A stretch of 64,000 nucleotides of DNA, taken from Candidatus Accumulibacter appositus (GTDB taxonomy: Bacteria; Pseudomonadota; Gammaproteobacteria; Burkholderiales; Rhodocyclaceae). This document shows positions 28,796 to 38,239 of this stretch, one piece after another (positions within the stretch are counted from its first letter, which is position 1; every line of letters begins with the position of its first letter). Location of the stretch: the NCBI GenBank assembly GCA_000585055.1, contig JEMX01000078.1, positions 25,442-89,441 on the forward strand. Reading direction: 5' to 3'. Below the pieces are notes generated by a model. The model searched no databases. It worked only from the letters and a program-made list of their open reading frames with translations, and was not told where the DNA came from. Position numbers and translations under genes: made by a program.

Positions 28796-29032
28796 AGCAC
28801 TGCGCACGGAGCGGTGAACGCCGACGACCCATGCTCCGGGCGTCGTCCCGCGGGCGGCCCGAGCGCTTCCGGCTGATGGCTATCGCCAGCGCCGGGCAGG
28901 TGCGACAATGGCGTCGCCACTTAAGGGCTTGCGTTGGGCGAACTGTTTTCGATTACCCGACACTCACCGATTGCTACTTCGAGTGCCTGCTGCCTTGACC
29001 TCCTTGCAAACCGCCAACGGCCGTGCCCGGCC

Positions 29033-29842
29033 ATGAATATCAGAGTCGCTACCTACAACATCCATAAAGGTGTTACCGGCATTCGTGGTCGGCCCCGTAT
29101 TCATGACGTGCGCCAAGCCTTGCAGGCGATCGACGCCGACATCGTCTTTCTTCAGGAAGTGCAGGATCGTAACGAGCGTCTGGCGCATCACCCCGACCAG
29201 CCGCTGGGAACGCAGCTCGAGTACCTTTCCTTCGGTGCCTATGCGCATCGCGCCTACGGCATGAATGCCGTCTATCCGCATGGCCATCACGGCAACGCCA
29301 TCCTTTCGCGTCACCGCATCGTCAATTTCATCAACCACGACATTTCTGACCACGTGCTCGAAAAGCGCGGCCTGCTGCATGCCGTACTGCGCGTCGGTCG
29401 TGGCCGGGGCTCCGAGGTGCATCTGATCTGCCTGCACCTCGGGCTGATCAAACGCAGCCGCGTTCGCCAGGCGACCTTTCTGGCCGATCTGGTGCAGCGC
29501 GAGGTTCCTCCCGATGCGCCGCTAATCATTGCCGGCGACTTCAACGACTGGCAGCAGCGTGTCGATGGCCTGCTGCGCACCCGTCTCGGCGTCGAGGAGG
29601 TCGCCGTCGCGGCCCGGTCGACAACACGTGCCAAGACGATGCTCAACTGGCTGCTCACCTGGCGCAGCGGCAAGCAGCCGGGCGCCGGCGTCTCGCGGAC
29701 CTTCCCCAGCTTCGCCCCGTGGCTGACCCTCGACCGCATCTACGTGCGCGGCTTCGAGGTCCTCGACATGCATGTTCCCAACGGCCTGGCGTGGGCGCGT
29801 TGCTCGGATCACGCGCCGCTGATTGCCGAGCTCAGACTCTGA
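29033..29842 (+). CDS. Endonuclease/exonuclease/phosphatase family protein (YbhP-like)
   Basis: 269 residues. EEP-fold motifs: VATYNIHKGV (Asn metal ligand), DIVFLQEVQD (catalytic Glu), ICLHLGL, IIAGDFNDW (DxN) and CSDHAPLIAEL (terminal SDH). Relatives such as YbhP usually lie beside a cardiolipin synthase gene; none is present here. The start at 29033 begins the domain directly. The substrate is unknown. Confidence 0.88.
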   Translation: MNIRVATYNIHKGVTGIRGRPRIHDVRQALQAIDADIVFLQEVQDRNERLAHHPDQPLGTQLEYLSFGAYAHRAYGMNAVYPHGHHGNAILSRHRIVNFINHDISDHVLEKRGLLHAVLRVGRGRGSEVHLICLHLGLIKRSRVRQATFLADLVQREVPPDAPLIIAGDFNDWQQRVDGLLRTRLGVEEVAVAARSTTRAKTMLNWLLTWRSGKQPGAGVSRTFPSFAPWLTLDRIYVRGFEVLDMHVPNGLAWARCSDHAPLIAELRL

Positions 29843-30100
29843 GCAGCCTGCGGGTGAATGCTGACATCTGCAGGCGCACTAGATCGAGATAATCGGGATC
29901 GTCGGCGGCAAGCAGGCTCGCCTGGCGCGCCTGCCATGACTGTGGCGTTGCAGCAATCGTTGCCGCCGTGGGAAAGCATGCCGCCGGCGCGCGGTGCGCT
30001 GACGGGCTAGAATCGTCGGGAATCACGGTGGTGCACTGCACCAAGAATGGTGCTATAGTGAAACCTGTCGTTCACCCCACTACGGCTGTCCAGACGTTCC

Positions 30101-30565
30101 ATGTATATCGTAGATGATCCAACCCTGGCCTTGATTACTCGTTTTTTGGGCGATCTCGCGCCTCAAGGCGGCGCTGACGAAGAGTTTTTCCGCCGCCAGC
30201 TCGCCGCGGTAGAAGCCTATGTCGAGCGCTTTCCCGAGGGTGAGCGCGACACACGAGCTCTGGAGTGGGTCGAGGCCAACGCCATGCACTATCGTCAGCA
30301 GTGGCAGAAGCAGGCGGCGGTCAGCGCCTTCGCGAGTCGGCGCTGTGCCGATTGTCCGCTGGCCGGTGGTCATCAGGACAAGCCCTGCGCCATCCATCGT
30401 CGTTGGCTGAAACTACTCGAGCGCTACGCCGCGGACGAGCTTTCTTCGCATGACTATGTGGAAATGAGTCTGGCGCTGTTGAATGCTCACAAGACCTGGC
30501 TGAAGGTGACTCGCTGCCACGAGCCCGCGGAATCCACGGGCTCGCCCACCTTGGTTGCCGGCTGA
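30101..30565 (+). CDS. Conserved hypothetical protein with Cys cluster
   Basis: 154 residues, acidic and helical, no signal peptide. A central cluster RRCADCPLAGG ... KPCAIHRRWL has three Cys and a His, suggesting a metal site. A TATAGT hexamer about 45 nt upstream could be its -10. I do not recognise a named family. It is transcribed alone and converges on rdgC. Confidence 0.7.
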   Translation: MYIVDDPTLALITRFLGDLAPQGGADEEFFRRQLAAVEAYVERFPEGERDTRALEWVEANAMHYRQQWQKQAAVSAFASRRCADCPLAGGHQDKPCAIHRRWLKLLERYAADELSSHDYVEMSLALLNAHKTWLKVTRCHEPAESTGSPTLVAG

Positions 30566-30610
30566 CCGGCTAACCGGCCGCGCGAGCAAGCGAGCTCGCG
30601 TATTTGGTGA

Positions 30611-31510
30611 TCAGATCGCGGCGGCCGGCTCGCCACCGAGAGCCGCACGCAGATCATCGAGCAGTTGCGCGACTTCACCGCTCATCAGCGTGAAGTCGAT
30701 GTCGAAGCGTTCGTCTTCATTGTCCGCCTGGCCGTCCGCCTGCTCCTTGAGGATGTCGAGGAAGGCCAGTCGTTTGATCTGCAGATTGTCGTCGAGAACG
30801 AAGGAAATGCGGTCGTTCCAGGTCATCGCCAGACGCGTGACGACCTTGCCGGCCTCGATATGCTGCCGGATTTCCTCGCCTTCCAGGCTGTGTTTGACGT
30901 AGCGCACGGTCGCCTTCTCGGCCGAGCGCAGTTCGAGATCCTGGTCGAGCGTGAAGCCGGTCGGCGCTTCGCCGCCGGCGACCCAGCTGGTCATCGCCGC
31001 CGATGGCGACTGAATGACCTTGAACACTTTGGCCGGCACGCCGTCGACTGACTTGCGCAGATGTTCAAGGAACTCCTCGGCTTTCGCCGGCGACGCCGAG
31101 TCGATTACCAGCCAGCCGTTGCTGCGGTCTATCCAGGCGAAAGTGCTGCGTCGGCGAACGAAGGCCCGCGGCAGCAGTTCGAGGGTCATCTCTTCCTGGA
31201 TTTCACGCATTTCCTTGCGGCCAATGCGGCGCCCTTCTGCTTCCTCGATGGCTTTCGCCTTGTCGCTGGCGAAGCGCTTGACGATCGACGCCGGCAGCAG
31301 CTTCTCCTCGACGCCAAGGGCAAACAGCCATTGCTGGTTGACCGAATGGATCAGCGCACCCCCGTCGCGCGGCGCGACCCAGCCCATGCTGCGCGGATCG
31401 GTCGCACTGCAGCCTTGCAGCGTCAGCCGGGCAAGCTGTTCTTCCAGGGCTGCGGCGTCAATGGCCCAGTTCTTGGGGAGGCGGTAGAGATAAAGGTTCT
31501 TGAACCACAT
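30611..31510 (-). CDS. rdgC: Recombination-associated protein RdgC
   Basis: 299 residues. RdgC forms a ring around duplex DNA and limits RecA loading. The start MWFKNLYLYRLPKNW and internal LPRAFVRRRSTFAWIDRSNG match the family, and the length is normal. Confidence 0.95.
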   Translation of the reverse strand: MWFKNLYLYRLPKNWAIDAAALEEQLARLTLQGCSATDPRSMGWVAPRDGGALIHSVNQQWLFALGVEEKLLPASIVKRFASDKAKAIEEAEGRRIGRKEMREIQEEMTLELLPRAFVRRRSTFAWIDRSNGWLVIDSASPAKAEEFLEHLRKSVDGVPAKVFKVIQSPSAAMTSWVAGGEAPTGFTLDQDLELRSAEKATVRYVKHSLEGEEIRQHIEAGKVVTRLAMTWNDRISFVLDDNLQIKRLAFLDILKEQADGQADNEDERFDIDFTLMSGEVAQLLDDLRAALGGEPAAAI

Positions 31511-31842
31511 GGGCGGACTCGAAATCGTAAAAAAGGCGGCAATTATAGGCCTGAATCGGTAGCTTCTTGCCAGCTCACCACGGCACGCCCGCCCATGACG
31601 CCCATGAACCAGTCCGTCGGCCGCTCATCGGCAGGGTGATGAGGCGAGGACGCGCGAAGGAGGCAGAGCCAGGTCGTGCCTTCCTCTACCGGCCAGTTTT
31701 GCACGCGGATGCTGACAGCGCTGGCTGGTCGCGGTTAGAATGCCGCACTTGCGCTGGCGCTTCGCGTCGGTGTGCTTGCCAGGTCGCCAAGCCGGTGCTG
31801 CGGTGCAGCTTCGTGGAGGTGCTTGACTTGGTGGCTGGCAGC
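31511..31842. other. Gap between rdgC and tRNA-Leu, no gene seen
   Basis: Contains a TAGAAT hexamer at 31735-31740 in GGTTAGAATGCC, which may be the -10 of the tRNA transcript. No supported open frame. Confidence 0.4.
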
Positions 31843-31927
31843 GCCCAGGTGGCGAAATTGGTAGACGCAGCAGGTTTAGGTCCTGCCGCCGCAAGGTGTG
31901 GGGGTTCGATTCCCTTCCTGGGCACCA
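31843..31927 (+). tRNA. tRNA-Leu (anticodon UAG)
   Basis: The 7-bp acceptor stem GCCCAGG / CCTGGGC is perfect. The anticodon arm is GCAGG-TTTAGGT-CCTGC, giving UAG; the T arm has GGTTCGATTCC, and CCA is encoded. The variable arm is long, as in class II tRNAs. Its 3' end is the integration site of the element that follows. Confidence 0.95.
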
Positions 31928-31929
31928 AA
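31904..31929 (+). other. attL at the tRNA-Leu 3' end
   Basis: 26 bp covering the T-arm and acceptor 3' strand, repeated at 45200-45224 with a single-base deletion. Confidence 0.85.
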
Positions 31930-31962
31930 CAACAATCCAAGGTAGTCCGTAGTACTCCAGAG

Positions 31963-31987
31963 AACCCGCCTAAGTGCGGGTTTTTTG
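31963..31987 (+). terminator. Rho-independent terminator after tRNA-Leu
   Basis: AACCCGC, a 6-nt loop, GCGGGTT, then a T-run. It lies just inside the element, so it was probably brought in by it and shields the integrase from tRNA read-through. Confidence 0.85.
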
Positions 31988-32006
31988 TTGTCTTTTTGTC
32001 CGCTGA

Positions 32007-32118
32007 GGGGTAACTTAGTCCCATTGCATCCGGATTCTGGTAGGGGTAACTTTCGGGGTAACTTCCCGTCCTTCTGGGGTAACTTCCGGGGTAACTTCGG
32101 TTTCGGCTGGGGTAACTT
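32007..32118 (+). repeat. Six copies of GGGGTAACTT between attL and the integrase
   Basis: Copies start at 32007, 32043, 32055, 32076, 32088 and 32109. Two pairs are spaced exactly 12 bp apart. Two more copies, also 12 bp apart, lie near attR. They look like arm-type integrase or excisionase sites. Confidence 0.85.
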
Positions 32119-32155
32119 TCAGGCGCGTAACCGAATTCAGATCATGGAGGACGTT

Positions 32156-33367
32156 ATGCCGCTCACGGATACCGCAGTACGCAACGCGAAACCAGTCGCC
32201 AAGCCGGTCAAGCTGTTCGACGGCTTGGGGCTGTTCCTCATCGTCACCCCTGCCGGCGGCAAGTGGTGGCGCTTCCGATACAGTTTCGACGGCAAGGAAA
32301 AGCTGCTTTCTCTTGGCACCTATCCCGATACCAGCCTCGTGAAAGCGCGGGAGGCGCGCAGCGCGGCGCGAAAGCTCATTGCTCAGGGGATTGACCCTGG
32401 CGCTGATCGGAAAGCGGCGAAGGAAGCACAGGCGGCGCTGACCGAGAACTGCTTTGAGACCGTCTGCAGGGATTGGCTGGAACAGCGTAAGGGGACGGTC
32501 GAACCGGCGCAGCACGTCAAGACACTTGCGCGGATGGTGAACGATGTCTTCCCTTGGCTGGGGGCAAAGCCAATCAGTGAGATTTCAGCACCCGATGTGC
32601 TCGCCGTACTGCGGCGGATCGACGAGCGCGGCGCGCGCTACACGGCGCACCGGGTGCGCAGCGAGATCAGCCAAGCATTCCGCTATGCCATCGCCACAGG
32701 ACGCGCCGAGCGCGATCCATGCCCCGACCTGAAGGGCGCGATACCTTCGCCCAAGGCTGAACACTTCGCATCTATCACGACACCGAGCGAAGTTGCCGAA
32801 CTGCTGCGCGCCATTGATGGCTTCCGAGGTACGTTCGTCGTCAAGAGTGCGCTACTGCTCGCGCCCTTGCTGTTCGTCCGACCTGGAGAACTACGGAAGG
32901 CGGAATGGACCGGCTTCGACTTGGACAAAGGCGAATGGCGCTACCTTGTCACCAAGACGAAGACACGGCATCTAGTACCGCTGGCACCGCAAGCCGTGGC
33001 ACTCCTGCGCGAACTGCACCCGCTGACCGGGAGCGGGCGGTATGTCTTCCCTGGGCGAGATCCCCACAAGGCCATGAGCGAGGCCGCCGTCAACGCCGCG
33101 CTGCGGCGCATAGGGTACAACACCAAGACCGAAATCACGGGCCACGGCTTTAGGGCGATGGCGCGAACGATTCTGCACGAGGTGCTGGGCATCAAGCCCG
33201 AAGTGATCGAGCATCAGCTTGCTCATGCCGTACCGGACGCCCTGGGCGGCGCCTACAACCGGACGAAGTTCCTGAAGGACCGGCGCGCCATGATGCACCA
33301 GTGGGCCGACTATCTGACCAAGCTAAAGGCCGGGGCGGAAGTGATCGCCATCACGACGGCAGCGTGA
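32156..33367 (+). CDS. int: Tyrosine recombinase/integrase (DUF4102-type)
   Basis: 403 residues. The start is set by GGAGG five nt upstream of 32156. The N-terminal DUF4102 arm-binding domain reads FDGLGLFLIVTPAGGKWWRF. The catalytic domain has the first Arg in RPGELRKAEW, the HxxR box in HGFRAMART and the Tyr in GGAYNRTKF. P4-type integrases of this kind use tRNA 3' ends as targets, which fits the tRNA-Leu insertion. Confidence 0.96.
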   Translation: MPLTDTAVRNAKPVAKPVKLFDGLGLFLIVTPAGGKWWRFRYSFDGKEKLLSLGTYPDTSLVKAREARSAARKLIAQGIDPGADRKAAKEAQAALTENCFETVCRDWLEQRKGTVEPAQHVKTLARMVNDVFPWLGAKPISEISAPDVLAVLRRIDERGARYTAHRVRSEISQAFRYAIATGRAERDPCPDLKGAIPSPKAEHFASITTPSEVAELLRAIDGFRGTFVVKSALLLAPLLFVRPGELRKAEWTGFDLDKGEWRYLVTKTKTRHLVPLAPQAVALLRELHPLTGSGRYVFPGRDPHKAMSEAAVNAALRRIGYNTKTEITGHGFRAMARTILHEVLGIKPEVIEHQLAHAVPDALGGAYNRTKFLKDRRAMMHQWADYLTKLKAGAEVIAITTAA

Positions 33368-33480
33368 CCGACTGAGCAAAACTGAGCAAAGCCGCGCCTA
33401 TCCCGACGGGGAGAAAACCGGGAACCCTTGCCCGGCTGGCGCGGCATCCTGTCTCAAGGGCGAAGCGTGAAAGGGGCGCT

Positions 33481-34104
33481 ATGGAAAACGAGATCGACCC
33501 ACTATGGCATCTTGCGGACACCTTGACGGTGCGAGAAGCGGCGGCATTGATTGCGGGGTATGACCCGGCGGACATTGCGTGGATGAATGATGATTTGTCC
33601 AGCAATCAGGATTGGCCGCGCCATTACCCGGCGGAAGCGTCGCTGCGAGGCGCAGTGTTGTCTGGAGCGATCAAGTCGGAAAAAGCATCAACCGGCAAAT
33701 ATCATCACATCCGCATGGTTGGCGAAGAGTCAGAAGGTCATTGGGAGCCGTTGAACGAAATTAGTGCGACGGGAACACGCATCAATGTCGACGACCTGAG
33801 GGAATGGCTAACAATCCGTGGATTGCGCACGGGCTTCTTTTTTCCGACTGCGACCGATACCCCCGACTACCTTGACGCACGAGATCCACGCTACGCCCCA
33901 AAGCTGGCGGCGGCCGTGCGGGCATGGCTAGCAGTGACCGATACCGGCAAGACAAGCCCGAAGCGGGCGCTGGTAAAATGGTTGCGAGAACATGCGGCGG
34001 AATTCGGCCTGTCTGACGACGAAGGCAAGCCCAACGAAACCGGAATCGAAGAAGTTGCGAAGGTGGCGAACTGGCAACTTGGCGGCGGCGCCCCAAAGTC
34101 ATAA
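33481..34104 (+). CDS. Conserved hypothetical protein of integrative elements
   Basis: 207 residues. Start supported by AAGGGG upstream. N-terminal LTVREAAALIAGYDPADIAW and C-terminal SPKRALVKWLREHAAEFGLS are features I associate with accessory proteins that follow integrases in proteobacterial elements. No catalytic motif is evident. The first part resembles a domain that organises DNA-binding proteins, but I assign no function. Confidence 0.75.
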   Translation: MENEIDPLWHLADTLTVREAAALIAGYDPADIAWMNDDLSSNQDWPRHYPAEASLRGAVLSGAIKSEKASTGKYHHIRMVGEESEGHWEPLNEISATGTRINVDDLREWLTIRGLRTGFFFPTATDTPDYLDARDPRYAPKLAAAVRAWLAVTDTGKTSPKRALVKWLREHAAEFGLSDDEGKPNETGIEEVAKVANWQLGGGAPKS

Positions 34105-34312
34105 CCCACCCACCCCTGAAAGCCTTGCAAATACTGGTTTTCTGATCGTCCGCCGCGTGCAACCTACCCCCTCGTTCCGGGAGAACCTACCCCTCCATTA
34201 GCCGATTTTCTGAGCATGTTTTCGTAACCCACCGTCCTATTCAGACGGCGCCAGAACAGCTCCAATGCTCGCCATGTTCAACACGGCCAACGACGGCCGT
34301 AACCGGAGAAAC

Positions 34313-34528
34313 ATGGCTAGCACACTCCCCGAAACAGGCTTCCTTCGCCTGTCGCAAATCATCGGCAACCCCAAAGCCGTTCCGCCGATTCCCGCACTTA
34401 TCCCCATCAAGAAGTCCTGCTGGTGGGCAGGCGTCAAGTCTGGACGCTTCCCGGCGCCGAAGAAGCTTGGCCCCCGCGTCACCGTCTGGCGAGTCGAGGA
34501 CATCCGCGCCTTGATTGCTACGGCGTAA
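34313..34528 (+). CDS. AlpA-like DNA-binding regulator (possible excisionase)
   Basis: 71 residues. GGAG lies 4 nt before the ATG. The sequence FLRLSQIIGN, then IPIKKSCWWAGVKSGRFPAP and TVWRVEDIRALI, fits the winged-helix AlpA/MerR-like family that controls excision of P4-type elements. It overlaps the adjusted start region of the next gene only by spacing of 13 nt. Confidence 0.85.
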   Translation: MASTLPETGFLRLSQIIGNPKAVPPIPALIPIKKSCWWAGVKSGRFPAPKKLGPRVTVWRVEDIRALIATA

Positions 34529-34541
34529 AGGGGGCTGCACC

Positions 34542-34829
34542 ATGACCGCTAATTCACGCGTCCCGGCGGGGGCTGCCATTCGGCACTTCAAGGGCACCAG
34601 CAGCGGCGACGAGATCATCGCCGAGATCCCCAAGAACAGCCGCGAGGTGTACCGCATCATGCGGCGCACGTTCAAGGGCTACAAGCTGGTCGACGTTCGC
34701 GTCTGGTTCGACGACGCCGATACCGGCGAGCTACGACCAGGCAAGGGGGTTTCGCTCAAGCTCGAAATCCTGCCGGAGATTGTTGACGCCCTGGCCGGGC
34801 TGATCGCGGGGGGCGCGCGCGATGAGTGA
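34542..34829 (+). CDS. PC4/p15-like single-stranded DNA-binding protein
   Basis: 95 residues. The core SREVYRIMRRTFKGYKLVDV and PGKGVSLKLEILPEIVDAL match the transcriptional coactivator p15 (PC4) fold, which in bacteria and phages binds single-stranded DNA. Overlaps the replication gene by 8 nt. A role in element replication is likely but inferred. Confidence 0.75.
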   Translation: MTANSRVPAGAAIRHFKGTSSGDEIIAEIPKNSREVYRIMRRTFKGYKLVDVRVWFDDADTGELRPGKGVSLKLEILPEIVDALAGLIAGGARDE

Positions 34830-37329
34830 CCCTATCCAGGAATTCCGCGAAGCGATCCACCAAGGCGGGCTGGTCCCCCCTGAAGTGATCGAAGCAGATG
34901 GCAAACTGCGACGCTTCGCCAGCAACGGCCGACGCAATGACGACGCAGGCTGGTACCTGTTATACGGCGACGGCATACCCTCGGGTAGTTTCGGCGACTG
35001 GCGCACAGGCCTGACGCAATCCTGGCGGGCCGATATTGGCCGCGCACTGACGCCGGTAGAGGAAGCAGAACACCGGGCAAAGATCAAAGCCATGCGTCTC
35101 GAGCGTGAAGCCGATGACGCGCGGCGGCGGACCGAGGCAGAGACGACGGCGGCGGCGATCTTGACGTCGGCAACGCTGGCGACCGATGGCTACGCCTATT
35201 TGATCCGCAAGCGCATCAAGGCGAACGGCACACTGCTGCACAAGGGCAGGCTAGTCGTTCCCATGCGGGCCGACGGAAAGGTGCGTTCGCTTCAATTCAT
35301 CGGCCCGGACGGCGACAAGCGCTTCCTGACAGGCGGACGGGTGGCGGGCTGCTATTTCGGTATTGGCAGCGTGAAGGACTCGGCGAAACTGTGCATCGCC
35401 GAAGGCTTCGCAACCGGAGCGAGCGTGCACGAAGCGACCGCCTACCCGGTGGCCGTGGCATTCAATGCCGGCAACCTGCTCGCCACTGCGCAAGCCATGC
35501 GTGCGAAATTCCCGACTTTGCCGTTGATCCTGTGTGCCGACGATGACTATCGCACTGCGGGCAATCCGGGCCTTGCGAAGGCGACCGAGGCGGCGAGCTC
35601 CGTCGGCGGGCTGCTGGCAATCCCTGACTTCGGCGCCGAGCGGCCGCTCGGCGCGACCGACTTCAACGACATGGCGCAGCTATGCGGAGCGGAAGCGGTG
35701 AGGCGCGCCATAGCGGGCGCAACGAGCCTGACAAGGGCAGCCTGCCCGCCGGATGGTGAAAGCACGCCAGCGGCCGATTCTGCAAGCGGGGCATGGCTTC
35801 GTGCCGTCGCCAAAGTGCCCGTGGAGCCCGAGCCCTGGCGCGACCCGCTGCCGATTCCTTCCGCGCTGCTGCCCGTCGAGCCGTTCGACGTGGAACTGCT
35901 ACCGATCGCGCTGCGGGCATGGGTGGAAGACATCGCGGAGCGGATGCAGTGCCCTCCTGACTTCCCGGCTGTCGGCGCCATGGTGGCGCTATCGTCGGTA
36001 ATCGGCAGGAAGGCGTGCATCTGCCCGAAGCGGCACGACGACTGGCTGGTGGTCCCCAACCTTTGGGGGGCGATTGTCGGGCGCCCTGGCGTGATGAAAT
36101 CCCCGGCGCTGGCTGAGGTACTGAAGCCGCTTGATCGGCTAGCGGCCACTGCCGGCGAACAGCACAGAGCGGCAATGCGGGAGCATGAAATCGGGCTGAA
36201 GCTGGAAGGGATGAGCGCCAAGGCCGTGGACAGCAAGGCGCAAAAGATGATCGCCAAAGGCGACCGCGCTGGCGCGGAGCGCCTGCTGATTGAATCGGCC
36301 GACACTGAAGCCGCAGGCAAGCCGGTACTGCGGCGCTACAAGATCACCGACGCCAGCGTCGAAGCCCTGGGGGAAATCCTGATGGAAAACCCATGGGGAA
36401 CGCTGGCCTATCGCGACGAGCTGAACGGCCTCCTGCGCAGTCTCGACAAGGAAGGGCAGGAAGGCTCTCGGGCGTTCTACCTGCAAGCGTACGACGGCAA
36501 CCAGGGCTACACCTCAGACCGCATCCTGCGCGGCCGGAATCTGCACATCGACGCCGTGTGCATCGCCATGCTTGGCGGTATCCAGCCGGGCAAGCTGCAG
36601 GCGTACATCCATGATGCCGTGAGCGGCGGTGCCGGCGACGACGGCTTGCTGCAACGCTTTGGCTTGCTGGTCTGGCCCGACGTAGACGGCGAGTGGCGCA
36701 ACGTCGATAGATACCCGAACGGCGACGCCAAGAACAAGGCGTTTGAGACGTTCCAGAGGCTTGACGACCTCCCGCCGGGCGTCGATCCCGAGAGCGGAGA
36801 TTCCGTACCCGCCGTCTATCGTTTCGCTGCCGACGCTCAAGTGCTATTCGACGACTGGCGGCGGGAGTTTGAACCCGCCTTGAGATCCGGCAATCACCAT
36901 CCGGCGATGGAATCACACCTTGCCAAGTATCGGAAGCTGGTCCCCGCTGTTGCGCTGGTCTGTGCGCTGGCCGATGGTGAGAGCGCGGTCAGCAAGGATT
37001 CACTGCTGCGGGCGCTGGCATGGTCCGAATATCTGGAAACGCACGCGGCGAGGGCTTACGCGGCAGGCACCAGGCCAGAGACGAACGGCGCTACCGCCCT
37101 GCTCGCGAAGATCACGGCCGGCGCGGTGGTGAATGGGTTCAAGGCGGCGGACGTGTACCTGAAGGGCTGGTCGTATCTGGGCACGCCGGAAGTCGTCAAC
37201 GCGGCGGCGAGGATGCTTTGCGACCTGGGGCACCTCCGCCGGGCGGAAAAGAAATTCGGCACCGGCACTGCTGGCGGAAGAACATCGATTTCTTACCAGA
37301 TCAATCCGGCAACGCTGGCGAAGGGCTGA
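34822..37329 (+). CDS. TOPRIM/primase-like and DUF3987 replication protein
   Basis: 835 residues. The N-terminal ~300 residues resemble plasmid and phage primases: FASNGRRNDDAGWYLLYGDG, GRLVVPMRADGKVRSLQFIG and a TOPRIM core with CIAEGFATGASV and LPLILCADDDYR. Residues ~350-800 are DUF3987, a helicase-like domain with a P-loop GRPGVMKSPALAEVL and a Walker B-like GTLAYRDELNGLL. This architecture is common in mobile elements that replicate autonomously when excised. Confidence 0.88.
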   Translation: MSDPIQEFREAIHQGGLVPPEVIEADGKLRRFASNGRRNDDAGWYLLYGDGIPSGSFGDWRTGLTQSWRADIGRALTPVEEAEHRAKIKAMRLEREADDARRRTEAETTAAAILTSATLATDGYAYLIRKRIKANGTLLHKGRLVVPMRADGKVRSLQFIGPDGDKRFLTGGRVAGCYFGIGSVKDSAKLCIAEGFATGASVHEATAYPVAVAFNAGNLLATAQAMRAKFPTLPLILCADDDYRTAGNPGLAKATEAASSVGGLLAIPDFGAERPLGATDFNDMAQLCGAEAVRRAIAGATSLTRAACPPDGESTPAADSASGAWLRAVAKVPVEPEPWRDPLPIPSALLPVEPFDVELLPIALRAWVEDIAERMQCPPDFPAVGAMVALSSVIGRKACICPKRHDDWLVVPNLWGAIVGRPGVMKSPALAEVLKPLDRLAATAGEQHRAAMREHEIGLKLEGMSAKAVDSKAQKMIAKGDRAGAERLLIESADTEAAGKPVLRRYKITDASVEALGEILMENPWGTLAYRDELNGLLRSLDKEGQEGSRAFYLQAYDGNQGYTSDRILRGRNLHIDAVCIAMLGGIQPGKLQAYIHDAVSGGAGDDGLLQRFGLLVWPDVDGEWRNVDRYPNGDAKNKAFETFQRLDDLPPGVDPESGDSVPAVYRFAADAQVLFDDWRREFEPALRSGNHHPAMESHLAKYRKLVPAVALVCALADGESAVSKDSLLRALAWSEYLETHAARAYAAGTRPETNGATALLAKITAGAVVNGFKAADVYLKGWSYLGTPEVVNAAARMLCDLGHLRRAEKKFGTGTAGGRTSISYQINPATLAKG

Positions 37330-37331
37330 CC

Positions 37332-37922
37332 GTGGGATACCTTGCCGAGCTGAAAAAAAATCTCAATGTGCCAGATGACGGCCCTAAAAAACCAAAAGAA
37401 CCTGGAAAAGTGAGTTGTTTAGGTTCTTTTGGTTCGTCATCCGGGGTGTTGGAAAAAATTCATATTGCCAATTCCTGCGATCGCCAGCCGGTCCCGTTGG
37501 CTGATCGCGACCCGTCGGAGGCGCCAGCGGCGAGCGCTGCTGAAGTTCGTGCCAGCTATCCGGATGCGCGGGCGGCCGAGCCGTTCGAGTCGATCGCCGT
37601 GCGTGAATCCGAACCGATCGCCGGCGACCAGGACGCCGCCATTCGGGCATGGCTGGCGCAGATCGGCGAAACCGACGCGACGACCATCGACGAGGTATTG
37701 ACCAGGTGCAGGAACGACAGCGACGCGCGGGCGTGCTACCTTGGCCGAGCACGTCACGCGGCAACGGATGACCTCGACGACCGGCGAGCCTGCCGCCAAT
37801 GCTGCAACCTGCGGTCTGGCGTCTGCATCGTTGCCAAGCCGGGGGGCATTGTCTCGGCGACACGGGGTTACAGGCCTGCGGCGCCGGAGCTGCCGCGACG
37901 ATGCGACGGGTACGCGCCATGA
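37332..37922 (+). CDS. Conserved mobile-element protein with C-terminal Cys motif
   Basis: 196 residues from a GTG start 3 nt after the replication gene stop. N-terminal GYLAELKKNLNVPDDG, then a variable linker, a helix (AAIRAWLAQIGETDATTIDE) and a Cys motif (CRQCCNLRSGVC ... RRCDGY) that could bind zinc. It follows DUF3987 genes in similar elements. Function unknown. Confidence 0.65.
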   Translation: MGYLAELKKNLNVPDDGPKKPKEPGKVSCLGSFGSSSGVLEKIHIANSCDRQPVPLADRDPSEAPAASAAEVRASYPDARAAEPFESIAVRESEPIAGDQDAAIRAWLAQIGETDATTIDEVLTRCRNDSDARACYLGRARHAATDDLDDRRACRQCCNLRSGVCIVAKPGGIVSATRGYRPAAPELPRRCDGYAP

Positions 37923-38239
37923 GCGAATCGACCCCGGAGAAGCGGCGGCGCTGGCGCGAGTATCACGAACGGTGCTCGGCTGTTCATCGGCTATGGCAAG
38001 AGCGTGGCTATCGGCATCCTCTGCCACCTTGCCCAGCGTTCCCCGCCGATCTGATTGGCCTGGCTTGCGGCGCGAAGACGCGAGCCGGAACACCCTGCAA
38101 GATTACGGCGCTGTACTTTGGGGGCCGGTGCAAGTGGCATGGTGGCTGCTCGACCGGTCCGAAGACCGAGGCAGGCAAAGAGCAAGCGCGCGTCAATGGC
38201 AGGAAGGGCGGCCGGCCGAGAAAGCAGAAACCAGAGTGA
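37919..38239 (+). CDS. HGGxSTGP-motif protein
   Basis: 106 residues. The motif CKWHGGCSTGPKTEAGK, preceded by CGAKTRAGTPCK and followed by an Arg/Gly tail (NGRKGGRPRK), defines a small phage- and plasmid-associated family of unknown function. The ATG overlaps the previous stop (ATGA). Confidence 0.8.
   Translation: MSESTPEKRRRWREYHERCSAVHRLWQERGYRHPLPPCPAFPADLIGLACGAKTRAGTPCKITALYFGGRCKWHGGCSTGPKTEAGKEQARVNGRKGGRPRKQKPE

Noticed and set aside
29832..30044. 70-residue minus-strand frame overlapping the end of the EEP-family gene
   Set aside because: The C-terminal part looks helical and plausible, but there is no ribosome binding site, no family and it overlaps a real gene; not supported.
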